The position numbers were made by a program, and so were the translations under genes. A DNA stretch of 60,372 nucleotides. Source: an uncultured Clostridia bacterium. Its GTDB lineage: Bacteria; Bacillota; Clostridia; UBA1381. The notes beneath the pieces are model-generated. The model was not told the origin of the DNA, searched no databases, and was given only the letters and a program-made list of their open reading frames with translations. Each line of letters starts with the position of its first letter. The first letter of the stretch is position 1. Shown here piece after piece: positions 45,099 through 53,849 of the stretch. Location of the stretch: assembly GCA_947591315.1 (NCBI GenBank), contig CANQDD010000009.1, positions 37,518 through 97,889 of the forward strand. Direction: 5' to 3'.

Positions 45099-47861
45099 TT
45101 ACTGCATTAAATCCCAAAGCATTGAAAGCATTGTAGCCGACTGCGCTCTTGTAGCGTTAGCCTTCGGCTGGAATGTAAGACCCGCATCTGTGTCGATACC
45201 GTTGATGATACCGAGCGCAACAGCGTTCTTAACATCTGCCGCAGCCCATGCCGCAATGTCGCCTTCGTCTATAAACGCGTTCTGTGCAGCGGGTTCAGCC
45301 GTAATGCTCTTGTAAGCCGCTGCCTTGGCAACCATTGAAGCCATCTCTTCTCTCGAGATGTTTACATCAAACTGGTCAACCGTGAACGGAATATCCTCAG
45401 CGATGAGGTTAGCGTTCTGCGCAGCCTTTACGTAGGGCATTGCCCAGTGCTCGCTTGCGAGCGATGTGTCAACATCGAGCTTGAGAGCGTTTACAATAAG
45501 AGTAGCAAACTGACCCTTTGTTACGGTGCCGTCCGGCTGGAATGTACCGTCAGGCATACCGTTGATAACGCCTACGCCGTTCATCTTAAGGATATAATCC
45601 TTAGCCCAGTGGGTGCTTATATCCGAGAATGTCTCGCCTGTTGAAGGCGTCGAAGGTGTCGATGAACCGCCCTCGGGGAGAAGCGACTCGTCAAACTTAG
45701 TCGGCGTATACTTGTTGTTTACAAGACTTACATTAGCCGCAGGCTGAGTTGTGTATGTCGAACCCTCGATTGCGTCGTTCATGTACCAGCTTATATGAGG
45801 CGGCTGGTTGTAGCAGTTCGAGTTACATCCCGACGAGTTTCTGTAAATGTCGTCGTGAGCAAGCGTGTAGAAGTTGTAATCCGTCGGATACGGTGTCTCG
45901 AATATTCTCAAGGAGTACTGATATACGGTCTTCTTCATGTCAACCTCAACATCAGCGTCATAGTCGCCCTTGATTGTCATCTTTTCAGTTTCCGTATTCT
46001 CGCCTATAACAGCGTAGGAAACGATTTCCTCTCTCCAGTCGCCGAGAAGGTCTGCCTGGAGGTTTACGTTACCCTTTGTACCGTTGATAGAGTGCGAACC
46101 CTCGCCCTTGAATATTTCGTCAAACTTCTTTGTGCTGTCGTTCCACTTTGTAAGCGTAACTTCTGTACCGTTGTGGTCCTGAAGCTCATCCTGGAGGTCG
46201 CCGTCCCAGTAAATTCTGCCGTTCATCGAAGCGCCAAGGTCGCTGAGTTCGTTACCCTTGTCATCCCAGTAACCCATCGAGCCTGCGCCCCACATTACAT
46301 AGTAGGAATCGCCGTAACCGATATTAGCGATCATACCACGGCCTGTATCCTTAACGCCGTTGTGTATCTGATAGAATTCACCCGTCTTAGCGTTCTGAAC
46401 GGTACCGCCCCACTGATGACGGTTTTCCGGAGCGCCGCCCTCAGCAGCAGCAGCCGAGTTCTTGAAGACTGTGTTTGATGTGATATACGGTGAAAGCTGC
46501 TTGCTGTCAAGACCGAACACTTCGCTGTCAGCGCCGTAGTCCTCGTAAACCTTCATGAATTCGAGACCTTCCTTAGTCGGATCGAAGTCACCGAGGTGCA
46601 TAGCGTCGCCGTGCTCCTGATATGTACACCAGAGAATCTTGCCGTTGTCGTCCCACGCAAGCGCGCCGTAAACGATTTCGTCCTTACCGTCGCCGTCAAT
46701 ATCGCCGGCTTCGATCTGGTGGTTACCCTGACCTATGTAGCCGTTGTACTGACCGTCAGCCGTATCAAACGACCATACGAGTGAGAGCTTGCCGCTCTTG
46801 AAGTTGTAAGCCGCGCAGCCTGTACGTCCGTTCGGTGTCGAGATGTTCTTACCGAAGTAATAACCTCTCGCGAATACTGCGGACGGAGTTACGCCGTCGA
46901 GATAAGCTACAGTACCGTTGTAACGTTCCGAGCGGTTACCGAAGTCATCGCCGAAGCTGTAGCATGTCTGCATAGAGCCGACAATGTTGTTCGGGAAGTA
47001 GTCGATTGTGTCGAGAGCCGCGCCTGTTTCACCGTCGAAGCATGTTACGTAAAGCGGTCCCTGGAGGTTCTTGCCTGCGTTCATGGCTGCCCAGCTTGCC
47101 TCGTATGTTGTACCCCTCGAAGCATCGCCTATCATATTGCCCGTACCGTCGATCGTACCGTCAGCCGTTCTTACAATAACCTCCGCCTTGCCGTTGCCGT
47201 CGAAGTCGGCAATGTTAAGCATTGTGTCATGCTGTCCCGCGCGGATATTGTAACCCATGTCAACTCTCCACATGAAAGTACCGTCGAGCTTGTAAGCGTC
47301 CATATACACGTTGCCGGTTCTGCCCGTTGTAGCCGCGTCCTTTGCGTCGGACGGGTTCCAGAGCATTACGATCTCGTACTGACCGTCGCCGTCAAGGTCG
47401 CCGTAGGACGAGTCACCCGGTGCGTAAGCGCCGATATAAACGCCGTTTCTGTCCATCTGAACAACATCGCTCTCGGGCGTGTCATGCAGAGGAATGTCGA
47501 GGTAACCATTCTCCCATACGGAAGCGGGAGCCGACATTTCGCCGTTTGCTACAACAGTGTACTTATCGTTTGCCGTACCCTGTTTATCAACAAAGTTCGT
47601 TACCGCGCCTTCGTTAATCTTTTCCTTATTTCTGTAAAGCGTGAATGTTGTGTCCGCCGGCTCCGTGGCAAGTCTTCTCCACGATACGAGCACGCCGTCA
47701 CTGATTTTTGTGGCAACGACGCCGCGGTCGAGCTTTTCCATATTTCTCGTCGACGCCGATCCCGCAAATGCTCCCGCGCTTGTCGGCATTGCAAGACCTA
47801 CAGCCGCAATCTGCGCAAGAACCAGGGTAAATATACCCAATTTCTTTAAGTTTTTGAACAT
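45099..47861 (-). CDS. SLH-anchored rhamnogalacturonan lyase (PL11)
   Basis: 920 residues. Signal peptide MFKNLKKLGIFTLVLAQIAA-, then a PL11 domain (about residues 40-715) that opens NMEKLDRGVVATKISDGVLVSWR and contains the beta-propeller calcium repeats DLDGDGQYEIV, DFDGNGKAEVIV and DIDGDGKDEIVYGA. A Ser/Thr/Pro linker (SSTPSTPSTG) leads to three SLH repeats (about 750-920; VINGMPDGTFQPDGTVTKGQFA, GIINGIDTDAGLTFQP). Cleaves the rhamnogalacturonan-I backbone of pectin at the cell surface. Codon use is AT-richer than in neighbouring housekeeping genes. Confidence 0.95.
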   Translation of the reverse strand: MFKNLKKLGIFTLVLAQIAAVGLAMPTSAGAFAGSASTRNMEKLDRGVVATKISDGVLVSWRRLATEPADTTFTLYRNKEKINEGAVTNFVDKQGTANDKYTVVANGEMSAPASVWENGYLDIPLHDTPESDVVQMDRNGVYIGAYAPGDSSYGDLDGDGQYEIVMLWNPSDAKDAATTGRTGNVYMDAYKLDGTFMWRVDMGYNIRAGQHDTMLNIADFDGNGKAEVIVRTADGTIDGTGNMIGDASRGTTYEASWAAMNAGKNLQGPLYVTCFDGETGAALDTIDYFPNNIVGSMQTCYSFGDDFGNRSERYNGTVAYLDGVTPSAVFARGYYFGKNISTPNGRTGCAAYNFKSGKLSLVWSFDTADGQYNGYIGQGNHQIEAGDIDGDGKDEIVYGALAWDDNGKILWCTYQEHGDAMHLGDFDPTKEGLEFMKVYEDYGADSEVFGLDSKQLSPYITSNTVFKNSAAAAEGGAPENRHQWGGTVQNAKTGEFYQIHNGVKDTGRGMIANIGYGDSYYVMWGAGSMGYWDDKGNELSDLGASMNGRIYWDGDLQDELQDHNGTEVTLTKWNDSTKKFDEIFKGEGSHSINGTKGNVNLQADLLGDWREEIVSYAVIGENTETEKMTIKGDYDADVEVDMKKTVYQYSLRIFETPYPTDYNFYTLAHDDIYRNSSGCNSNCYNQPPHISWYMNDAIEGSTYTTQPAANVSLVNNKYTPTKFDESLLPEGGSSTPSTPSTGETFSDISTHWAKDYILKMNGVGVINGMPDGTFQPDGTVTKGQFATLIVNALKLDVDTSLASEHWAMPYVKAAQNANLIAEDIPFTVDQFDVNISREEMASMVAKAAAYKSITAEPAAQNAFIDEGDIAAWAAADVKNAVALGIINGIDTDAGLTFQPKANATRAQSATMLSMLWDLMQ

Positions 47862-48081
47862 TTCGCAGTCCTCCCTCTGATATTTTACATATCACATTTT
47901 GTATACTCTGTCTTAGAGCATAGTGATTATTGTATTCATAATACCATATTTTGAACAAATTTTAAAGTGGTTTTTTATAATTTTTGTGTGTAATTTACAG
48001 TGTTTTTTGTTTAAAATGCGAACGAACATTCCGGCAAAATCCGTGCCGCCGCCGCAGTCTGAACGGTTGGCGATTACCGTA

Positions 48082-49800
48082 TCAGCTATTATACAGTTTC
48101 GCGTAAAAGCCGTTTTTGGCGAGCAGTTCGTCATGCGTGCCCTGCTCGACAATCGCGCCGTTATCCATAACGAGTATCAAGTCCGCCTCGCGTATCGTGG
48201 ACAGGCGGTGAGCGATAATAAAGCTCGTCCTGCCCTCCATCATTTTCAGAAACGCGCGCTGAATACGCCGCTCGGTCATTGTATCGACGTTCGACGTCGC
48301 CTCGTCGAGTATCAGAACCTCCGGGTCGGTAAGCATCGCCCGCGCAATCGTGAGAAGCTGCTTCTGACCGCTCGACAAATTGCCGCCGTCCTCCGTTATC
48401 ATAGTGTCGTAACCCTGCGGCAGACGCTTTATAAATCCGTGCGCCTCCGCCGCACGCGCAGCCGCCTCGATTTCCGCGTCCGTCGCGTCAGCCTTGCCGT
48501 ACGCGATATTTTCCCTTACAGTGCCCGAAAACAGCCACGTGTCCTGAAGCACCATTCCGAAGCTCTTTCTCAGACTGTCGCGCGTGACGGAGTCGATGTC
48601 CTGACCGTCAACGATTATCGCGCCCTTATCCGCGCCGTAAAAATTCATAAGCAGATTTACAATGGTCGTCTTGCCCGCGCCTGTCGGACCGACAATCGCG
48701 ACACGCTGTCCCTTTTTCGCGGTGATATTCAAATTCTTTATAAGCTCGCGGTTCTTGTCGTATGAAAAGTTCACGCCGTCAAACACGACCTCGCCGCCGT
48801 CAAGCTTTAATTCGGGACGGCTGCTGTCGTCCGTTTCGGGCCTCTCATCGGTGAGCGCGAATATTCTCGCGGCGGCAGCCGTCGCGGACTGCAGTTGTGT
48901 GAGTATGCTTGTCATGTCGTTTATCGGACGCGCGAACTGCGTGGCGTAAATTAGAAAACTCGAAATTATGCCGACGCTCAGCCCGCCCGCTATCGCGGCA
49001 AGACCACCCAGCACACCCACGCCGATGTACGCGAGGTTGTTTATATAACGCGTCGTCGGGTTCACGAGCGACGAGTAAAACTGTGCCTTCTGACCACAGT
49101 CGTACAGGCGGGAGTTTATCTTACCGAACGCCTCGCCGCTGCGCTCCTCGTACCCGAACGCCTTAACGACCTTCATATTGCCCACGATCTCACTCACATA
49201 TCCGTTAAGCTCGCCCGTCACAGCCGCCTGCATGCGGAACATTTTACCCGAATTTACCGCGATAAACCGCGACACGAACACGCACAGTACCGTCACCGCG
49301 ACAACACACAGCGCGATTTTGTAATCAAGGCTGAACATTACCGCGAGCGAGCCGACAACCGTTACCAGTCCGGCAAAAAGCTGCGTTATACCCTGTAAGA
49401 GTCCGTCCGATACGGCGTCCGTATCGTTCGTTAAGCGGCTTATTATGTCGCCGTGGGAATGATTATCAAAATAGCTCAATGGGAGTCGGGAAAGCCGCTT
49501 AAACGCGTCGGAGCGCATCCTTTCAATCGTGCGGTTGGAAAGGTGGTTCGTGAACACCGTCATGCCCCACGTGAACAGCGCGTTAAGCACGTACACGCCG
49601 AGCAGCACGGACGATATTTTTATAACCATGCTGAAATTAACGTCGCCCTCGCCGCGTATAAAATCTATCGCGCGTCCCGAAATGTACGGCGCGGCAAGCA
49701 TGAATATGTTCGCAAGCACGGCGGATATTATTACGAAATACAGATATTTTTTGTTTCCCGCGATATAGCGGTAAAGCCGTTTCAGCACACCCTTATTCAT
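48082..49800 (-). CDS. ABC exporter half-transporter, canonical ATPase subunit
   Basis: 572 residues: six membrane segments then an NBD with Walker A GPTGAGKTTI, signature LSSGQ, Walker B LILDEATSNVD with the catalytic Glu, and H-loop IAHRLS. It overlaps the upstream subunit by 8 bp; MNKGVLKRLY at 49800 follows a GGAGGTGACG RBS, so the longer open frame upstream is not used. Pairs with the next gene as a heterodimeric multidrug- or lipid-type exporter. Confidence 0.93.
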   Translation of the reverse strand: MNKGVLKRLYRYIAGNKKYLYFVIISAVLANIFMLAAPYISGRAIDFIRGEGDVNFSMVIKISSVLLGVYVLNALFTWGMTVFTNHLSNRTIERMRSDAFKRLSRLPLSYFDNHSHGDIISRLTNDTDAVSDGLLQGITQLFAGLVTVVGSLAVMFSLDYKIALCVVAVTVLCVFVSRFIAVNSGKMFRMQAAVTGELNGYVSEIVGNMKVVKAFGYEERSGEAFGKINSRLYDCGQKAQFYSSLVNPTTRYINNLAYIGVGVLGGLAAIAGGLSVGIISSFLIYATQFARPINDMTSILTQLQSATAAAARIFALTDERPETDDSSRPELKLDGGEVVFDGVNFSYDKNRELIKNLNITAKKGQRVAIVGPTGAGKTTIVNLLMNFYGADKGAIIVDGQDIDSVTRDSLRKSFGMVLQDTWLFSGTVRENIAYGKADATDAEIEAAARAAEAHGFIKRLPQGYDTMITEDGGNLSSGQKQLLTIARAMLTDPEVLILDEATSNVDTMTERRIQRAFLKMMEGRTSFIIAHRLSTIREADLILVMDNGAIVEQGTHDELLAKNGFYAKLYNS

Positions 49801-51523
49801 CGCCGTCACCTCCGTACTGCTCCTGCGACACGCATATTTCACGGTATATCCCGCACGTTTTAATAAGTTCGCTGTGCGTGCCGACGCCGACAATAACGCC
49901 ATCGTCCATGACAACTATTCTGTCGGAATTTTTAACGCTGTTCACGCGCTGCGAAACGATTATAACGGTTTTGCTCTCCGTGTTCTCCTTAATCGCGCGG
50001 CGAAGCGAAGCGTCTGTCGCGTAATCGAGCGCGCTCGCACTGTCGTCGAGAATGAGTATCGGAGAATTTTTCATCAGCGCGCGGGCAATCGTAAGGCGCT
50101 GTTTCTGACCGCCGGACAGGTTATTGCCGCTCTGTGACACGTGCGTGTCAAAGCCCTTGCCGAGACGGTTCACAAACTCGCTCGCCTGCGCTGTATCGGC
50201 GGCGGAACGCATTTCGCCTTCCGACGCATCGGCTTTCGCCATACGCAGATTGTCCGCGATCGTGCCGGAAAACAAATTCGCCCGCTGCTGCACTATCGCC
50301 ACATTTTTACGCAGCTCGCTCTCGCTTATTTCCTTTATGTTCACGCCGCCCAGCAGCACCTCGCCCTCCGTCGCATCGTAAAAGCGCGGTATAAGGCTCA
50401 CGAGCGTGGTTTTACCGCTGCCCGTACCGCCGATAATACCGAGCGTTTCGCCGCGGTGTACGGTAAGATTTATATTTTCGATTGCCGGCGCGCCGCTGCC
50501 GCCATACGTGAGCGACACGTTCCTAAACTCGACTGCCGCGTTGCTCTGCTCGTTAAATTCCTTGTCGCCGTACTTAATATCCGGCTCCTCCGCAAGCACT
50601 TCGCTCACGCGCAGCGCCGACGCGTACGCTTTTGTGTACAGCACGACGAGGTTTGCGAGAACTATCATTGCGTTCAAAATCTGCGTGATGTAATTTATGA
50701 ACGCAATAACCTCGCCCTGCGTCAGATTACCCGAGTACACACGCAGACCGCCGAAGTAAATGACGGCGATCGCGGCGAGGTTCATAATAATTGTGGTGAG
50801 CGGGTTCGTGAGCGCGGCAATACGTCCGACGCGTATGGCGACGCGCGCGTACTCGTCGTTTTTGTCGTCAAACCGCCTGCGTTCACGCCCAGTGCCGGCG
50901 AACGCTCGTATTACGCGAACACCCGACAGATTTTCACGTAAAACGAGAGTGAGCCTGTCAAGCTTTGTCTGCACCGACTTGTAAAGCGGCACAGCCTTAA
51001 ACATCACAAGAAACAACACAAGCACGAACAGCGGTATTACAATCATGAAAATAATTGACAGCTTGAGGTCTATAGACATTGCCATAACAAGTCCGCCGAC
51101 GCACAGAAACGGCGCGCGGATAACGAGGCGGATAAGCATCGCGACCGCCCCTTGGAGCTGGTTGACATCGCCGGTAATGCGGTTTATGAGTGACGGCGTG
51201 CCGAATTTGTCAATCTGCGAAAATGACAGCGTGCCGATTTTTTTGAACATCGCCCGCCGCACGTCCGTGCCGAAGCCCTGCGACGCGATCGACGCGCTGT
51301 ACTGGCAGATAAGCGCGAAAATAACGCCGCATGTCGCGACGATAAGCATAAAAATACCCATTTTAATAACGTATGACCTGTCGCCCACGTTAACGCCGTT
51401 GTCTATGAGCATCGCCATAAACGTCGGGATAAGGATTTCGAGCACCGCCTCCGACAGCTTGAAAAACGGACCTATCGTAAGCTGCAGGCGGTAGGGTTTC
51501 AGGAACGGAAAAAGTCGTTTCAT
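49793..51523 (-). CDS. ABC exporter half-transporter, degenerate ATPase subunit
   Basis: 576 residues. Same fold as its partner, but the Walker B ends ILILDDSASALD (Asp in place of the catalytic Glu) and the switch is VSQRV (Gln in place of His). This is the asymmetry of TM287/288- and BmrCD-type heterodimers, in which one of the two nucleotide sites is non-hydrolytic. Walker A GGTGSGKTTL and LSGGQ are intact. GAGGT lies before the ATG. Confidence 0.93.
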   Translation of the reverse strand: MKRLFPFLKPYRLQLTIGPFFKLSEAVLEILIPTFMAMLIDNGVNVGDRSYVIKMGIFMLIVATCGVIFALICQYSASIASQGFGTDVRRAMFKKIGTLSFSQIDKFGTPSLINRITGDVNQLQGAVAMLIRLVIRAPFLCVGGLVMAMSIDLKLSIIFMIVIPLFVLVLFLVMFKAVPLYKSVQTKLDRLTLVLRENLSGVRVIRAFAGTGRERRRFDDKNDEYARVAIRVGRIAALTNPLTTIIMNLAAIAVIYFGGLRVYSGNLTQGEVIAFINYITQILNAMIVLANLVVLYTKAYASALRVSEVLAEEPDIKYGDKEFNEQSNAAVEFRNVSLTYGGSGAPAIENINLTVHRGETLGIIGGTGSGKTTLVSLIPRFYDATEGEVLLGGVNIKEISESELRKNVAIVQQRANLFSGTIADNLRMAKADASEGEMRSAADTAQASEFVNRLGKGFDTHVSQSGNNLSGGQKQRLTIARALMKNSPILILDDSASALDYATDASLRRAIKENTESKTVIIVSQRVNSVKNSDRIVVMDDGVIVGVGTHSELIKTCGIYREICVSQEQYGGDGDE

Positions 51524-51651
51524 AATTTACCTCTTTTGTATTTTTCGCGTATCTATTGTACCACGCCGCGGCGGATTATTCAACATAAATTTTATCCAAA
51601 CGTACCGCGCCGGCATAATATAATAACACTACAAGGAAAGGGAGGATAGCT

Positions 51652-52140
51652 ATGGAATATAACAGAGCCGCCGCGGTCGCTTACGCGAACGAATGGGCAT
51701 ACCGGCGCAATCCGGAATACTTTGATTTTTCCGACCTCGGCGGCAACTGCACAAATTTCGCGTCGCAATGCCTGTACGCAGGCAGCGGCGTTATGAATTA
51801 CACGCCGATTTACGGCTGGTACTACATCTCATTAAACAACCGCGCTCCGGCGTGGACGGGCGTTGACGAGCTGTACCGTTTTCTCACGACGAACCGCGGC
51901 GCGGGGCCGCGCGGACGCGTGACGGGATTGGACGAGATACGCGACGGCGACATTATTCAGCTAAAATTCGACGAGGGAACGCGGTTTGACCACAGTCCCG
52001 TGGTGGTGGACGCGGGCAACAACACCCCGTCCGGCATACTTGTCGCCGCAAACTCCAACGACGCGAACTGCCGCCCGCTGTCAACGTACAGCTATGTTGA
52101 TATGCGCCCCATTCACATCATCGACATCGGCGAACAATAA
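51652..52140 (+). CDS. Amidase_6-domain protein (NlpC/P60-like papain fold)
   Basis: 162 residues, all domain. Start YNRAAAVAYANEWAYRRNPEY, catalytic Cys in GGNCTNFASQC, and His in FDHSPVVV, the order of the Amidase_6 family often found at the C-terminus of wall hydrolases. No signal peptide, which is common in short Clostridial members. GGGAGG precedes the ATG. Substrate unknown. Confidence 0.88.
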   Translation: MEYNRAAAVAYANEWAYRRNPEYFDFSDLGGNCTNFASQCLYAGSGVMNYTPIYGWYYISLNNRAPAWTGVDELYRFLTTNRGAGPRGRVTGLDEIRDGDIIQLKFDEGTRFDHSPVVVDAGNNTPSGILVAANSNDANCRPLSTYSYVDMRPIHIIDIGEQ

Positions 52141-52143
52141 AAA

Positions 52144-52213
52144 TACCACACCCATTCACTTTACTACGGCGTTTGTTGCGTCGTTCACTTGACATGAGGG
52201 AACGGGTGTGGTA
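52144..52213. repeat. Operator-like inverted repeat around small-RNA promoter 1
   Basis: TACCACACCC (52144-52153) and GGGTGTGGTA (52204-52213); the right arm runs into the -10 box. The same pair occurs at 56751-56759 and 56782-56790 around the second small-RNA promoter, with a shorter gap. Suggests a shared regulator. Confidence 0.65.
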
Positions 52214-52217
52214 TAAT
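52189..52217 (+). promoter_or_regulatory. Promoter of small RNA 1
   Basis: TTGACA (52189-52194), 17 bp, TATAAT (52212-52217): full consensus, with no ORF of note behind it. Confidence 0.85.
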
Positions 52218-52223
52218 AGGCAT

Positions 52224-52308
52224 ATGAGAAGGCATCCGCTTTAAAGGCGGTTTGTCCTAGGTTTGCGAAAATAGCCGCATTCCTTGGTCGGGGCGGCTAT
52301 TTTTTTAT
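52224..52308 (+). ncRNA. Small RNA 1, putative antitoxin RNA facing the 24-residue peptide gene
   Basis: About 85 nt from a consensus promoter to a strong terminator (AATAGCCGC 52270-52278 with GCGGCTATT 52293-52301, then T6). It holds the hairpin CCGC-TTTAAAG-GCGG and an 11-mer GGCGGTTTGTC that is identical to one in the 5' region of the convergent toxin mRNA. The terminator part is antisense to the toxin stop codon region. Positions 52281-52309 are identical to 56863-56891 in small RNA 2. Confidence 0.6.
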
Positions 52309-52371
52309 GTTCCGAATTATTTCAAGAATGATAATTAACATTACCAGTTGAATAAGTAAATTCATGTCCAT
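52297..52371 (-). CDS. 24-residue hydrophobic peptide, putative type I toxin
   Basis: MDMNLLIQLVMLIIILEIIR plus NIKK: one membrane-spanning helix with a basic C-terminus, the plan of type I toxins. GGGGGTGA lies 6 bp before the ATG, and its own promoter lies 65-93 bp upstream. The stop codon sits in the 5' arm of the shared bidirectional terminator. Convergent with small RNA 1. Toxicity is inferred from size, composition and arrangement only. Confidence 0.6.
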   Translation of the reverse strand: MDMNLLIQLVMLIIILEIIRNIKK

Positions 52372-52435
52372 AAAATCACCCCCTTATTCAGAGAGTGACA
52401 AACCGCCCTTTGCATACCTTCCAAAGCCTGTAATT

Positions 52436-52464
52436 ATTGTATCACGCGGCGGCGGTAATGTCAA
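52436..52464 (-). promoter_or_regulatory. Promoter of the putative toxin mRNA
   Basis: Minus strand: TTGACA (52459-52464), 17 bp, TACAAT (52436-52441). Gives a 5' UTR of about 58 nt containing GGCGGTTTGTC. Confidence 0.75.
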
Positions 52465-52517
52465 CACACGGGTTGTCGGAACAGCAGCACCCCATTTCGG
52501 GTAAAATGATTTTCAAT

Positions 52518-52534
52518 CGTGTAAGAAACGTGTA
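52518..52534 (+). repeat. Tandem CGTGTA pair upstream of the recombinase
   Basis: CGTGTA at 52518-52523 and 52529-52534, an 11-bp period. An identical pair with the same period lies at the recombinase 3' end (53763-53768, 53774-53779). The flanks are also alike (AATCGTGTAAG..ACGT). Possible recombinase arm-binding or autoregulatory sites. Confidence 0.5.
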
Positions 52535-52549
52535 CAAAAAATAAGCGTA

Positions 52550-52578
52550 TTGCGGCATGTCGAATTTTTGTGTATAAT
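52550..52578 (+). promoter_or_regulatory. Promoter of the recombinase gene
   Basis: TTGCGG (52550-52555), 17 bp, TATAAT (52573-52578). Confidence 0.65.
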
Positions 52579-52608
52579 TTACTTATATGCAAAAGGAGGT
52601 CGAACATC

Positions 52609-53769
52609 ATGCCCATCTATAAAATGCAAGGAAAACGCGACGGATTACAGCGTTACCGCGTACGCATCAACTACACCGACAAAAACGGCAAAGCGCGTCA
52701 GCTTGACCGGGTGGCTTACGGCAGAGAGGCGGCGAAACAGCTTGAGGAACGCCTTAACCACGAGGTGAAGCCGATAGGCGCGCCCAACATGACGTTAAAC
52801 GAGCTTTACGCGGAATACATCGAAGCGCGCCGCCACGAGCTGCGTGAGAACACGCTCCGCGCGATACGAACCCGCTTAGAGCCGTACATACTGCCCGAAC
52901 TTGGCGCTTACACCCTGCGCGAGCTGACCGTGCCGCTGCTGCAAAAGTGGAAGTCGTGCTTTGACGAGCGCACAAACTCGCGCCGTCCTGACCGCAAGGT
53001 ATCGCTTATGCTGAAGCAGGACATATACGGCGAGCTCCGCACAATGCTCAACTATGCCGTGCGCATGGAATACCTGCCGCGCAATCCGCTCACGAGCGTG
53101 GGAAATTTCAAGAACCCGTACGAAATGAAGAAGGAAATGAAATACTACACGCCCGAACAGTTTGCGAAATTTATCGCGGTCGCGCGCGAGGAATCGGAGC
53201 GCGCCGAGGCGCGCGGCAACGACAAGGAGTGGAATTACTATGTATTTTTCAACATCGCCTTTTTCACCGGTATGCGCCGCGGCGAGATATGCGCGCTGAA
53301 ATGGTCGGACATCGACGGCGACATCATTCACGTCCGCCGCAGCCTGATACAGAAAATCAACGGCGGCGACATGGAAACGCCGACGAAAAGCAAAACGTCC
53401 ATACGCGACCTGCAAATGCCGCAGCCGCTCGTGAACATACTGCGCGACCACCGCGCGCGTCAGGAAAAGCTCGACGGCTTCACCGAGGAATTTCGTATAT
53501 GCGGCGGCGAGCGCAGCATTCGCACAACAACGACGGACTTCCGCAACACGCGCTATTCGCAGGGCGCGGGACTGGAGCGCATACGCGTCCATGATTTCCG
53601 CCATTCGCACGCGTCGCTGCTCGCGAACAACGGCATAAATATCCAGGAAATAGCGCGCAGGCTCGGCCATTCCGACATCGAGATGACGTGGAACATCTAT
53701 TCCCACCTCTATCCGCGCGAGGAGGAGCGCGCCGTAACGCTTATGAATAAATTATTTCCATTCGTGTAA
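52609..53769 (+). CDS. Tyrosine recombinase (phage-integrase family)
   Basis: 386 residues from the ATG behind AAAGGAGG. An N-terminal arm-binding-like domain (YRVRINYTDKNGKARQLDRVAYG), a SAM-like core-binding domain (MTLNELYAEYIEARRHELRENT), then the catalytic domain: Arg I in TGMRRGEICALKWSDI, Lys in PTKSKTSIRDL, HDFRHSHASLL (HXXR), LGHSDIEMT and the nucleophile Tyr in WNIYSHLY. Tn916-Int-like in plan. No excisionase, phage or conjugation genes are near. It ends 57 bp before the left inverted repeat of the surface cassettes, so it is the natural candidate for the invertase. Confidence 0.93.
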   Translation: MPIYKMQGKRDGLQRYRVRINYTDKNGKARQLDRVAYGREAAKQLEERLNHEVKPIGAPNMTLNELYAEYIEARRHELRENTLRAIRTRLEPYILPELGAYTLRELTVPLLQKWKSCFDERTNSRRPDRKVSLMLKQDIYGELRTMLNYAVRMEYLPRNPLTSVGNFKNPYEMKKEMKYYTPEQFAKFIAVAREESERAEARGNDKEWNYYVFFNIAFFTGMRRGEICALKWSDIDGDIIHVRRSLIQKINGGDMETPTKSKTSIRDLQMPQPLVNILRDHRARQEKLDGFTEEFRICGGERSIRTTTTDFRNTRYSQGAGLERIRVHDFRHSHASLLANNGINIQEIARRLGHSDIEMTWNIYSHLYPREEERAVTLMNKLFPFV

Positions 53770-53779
53770 AAATCGTGTA
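53763..53779 (+). repeat. Tandem CGTGTA pair at the recombinase 3' end
   Basis: CGTGTA at 53763-53768 (overlapping the stop codon) and 53774-53779, the same 11-bp period as the pair at 52518-52534. Confidence 0.5.
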
Positions 53780-53826
53780 AGGCACGTCGCAAAAACCGCA
53801 TAAAATACCCCTCTCCCCCGTTTTCG

Positions 53827-53849
53827 GGTTCAGTTACGTCAGAGACAGT
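53827..53849 (+). repeat. Left inverted repeat of the putative invertible segment
   Basis: 23 bp that begin GGTTCAGTTACG and end CAGAGACAGT, identical to the reverse complement of 60309-60331. In both copies it is read in the same frame as G-S-V-T-S-E-T-V at the 5' edge of a surface-protein cassette. The flanks on both sides differ. Confidence 0.93.

Noticed and set aside
52609-53769. Prophage or integrative conjugative element marked by the integrase
   Set aside because: No excisionase, structural, lysis, replication or transfer genes are within reach, and no att-like repeat brackets cargo; the inverted repeats in surface cassettes explain the recombinase better.
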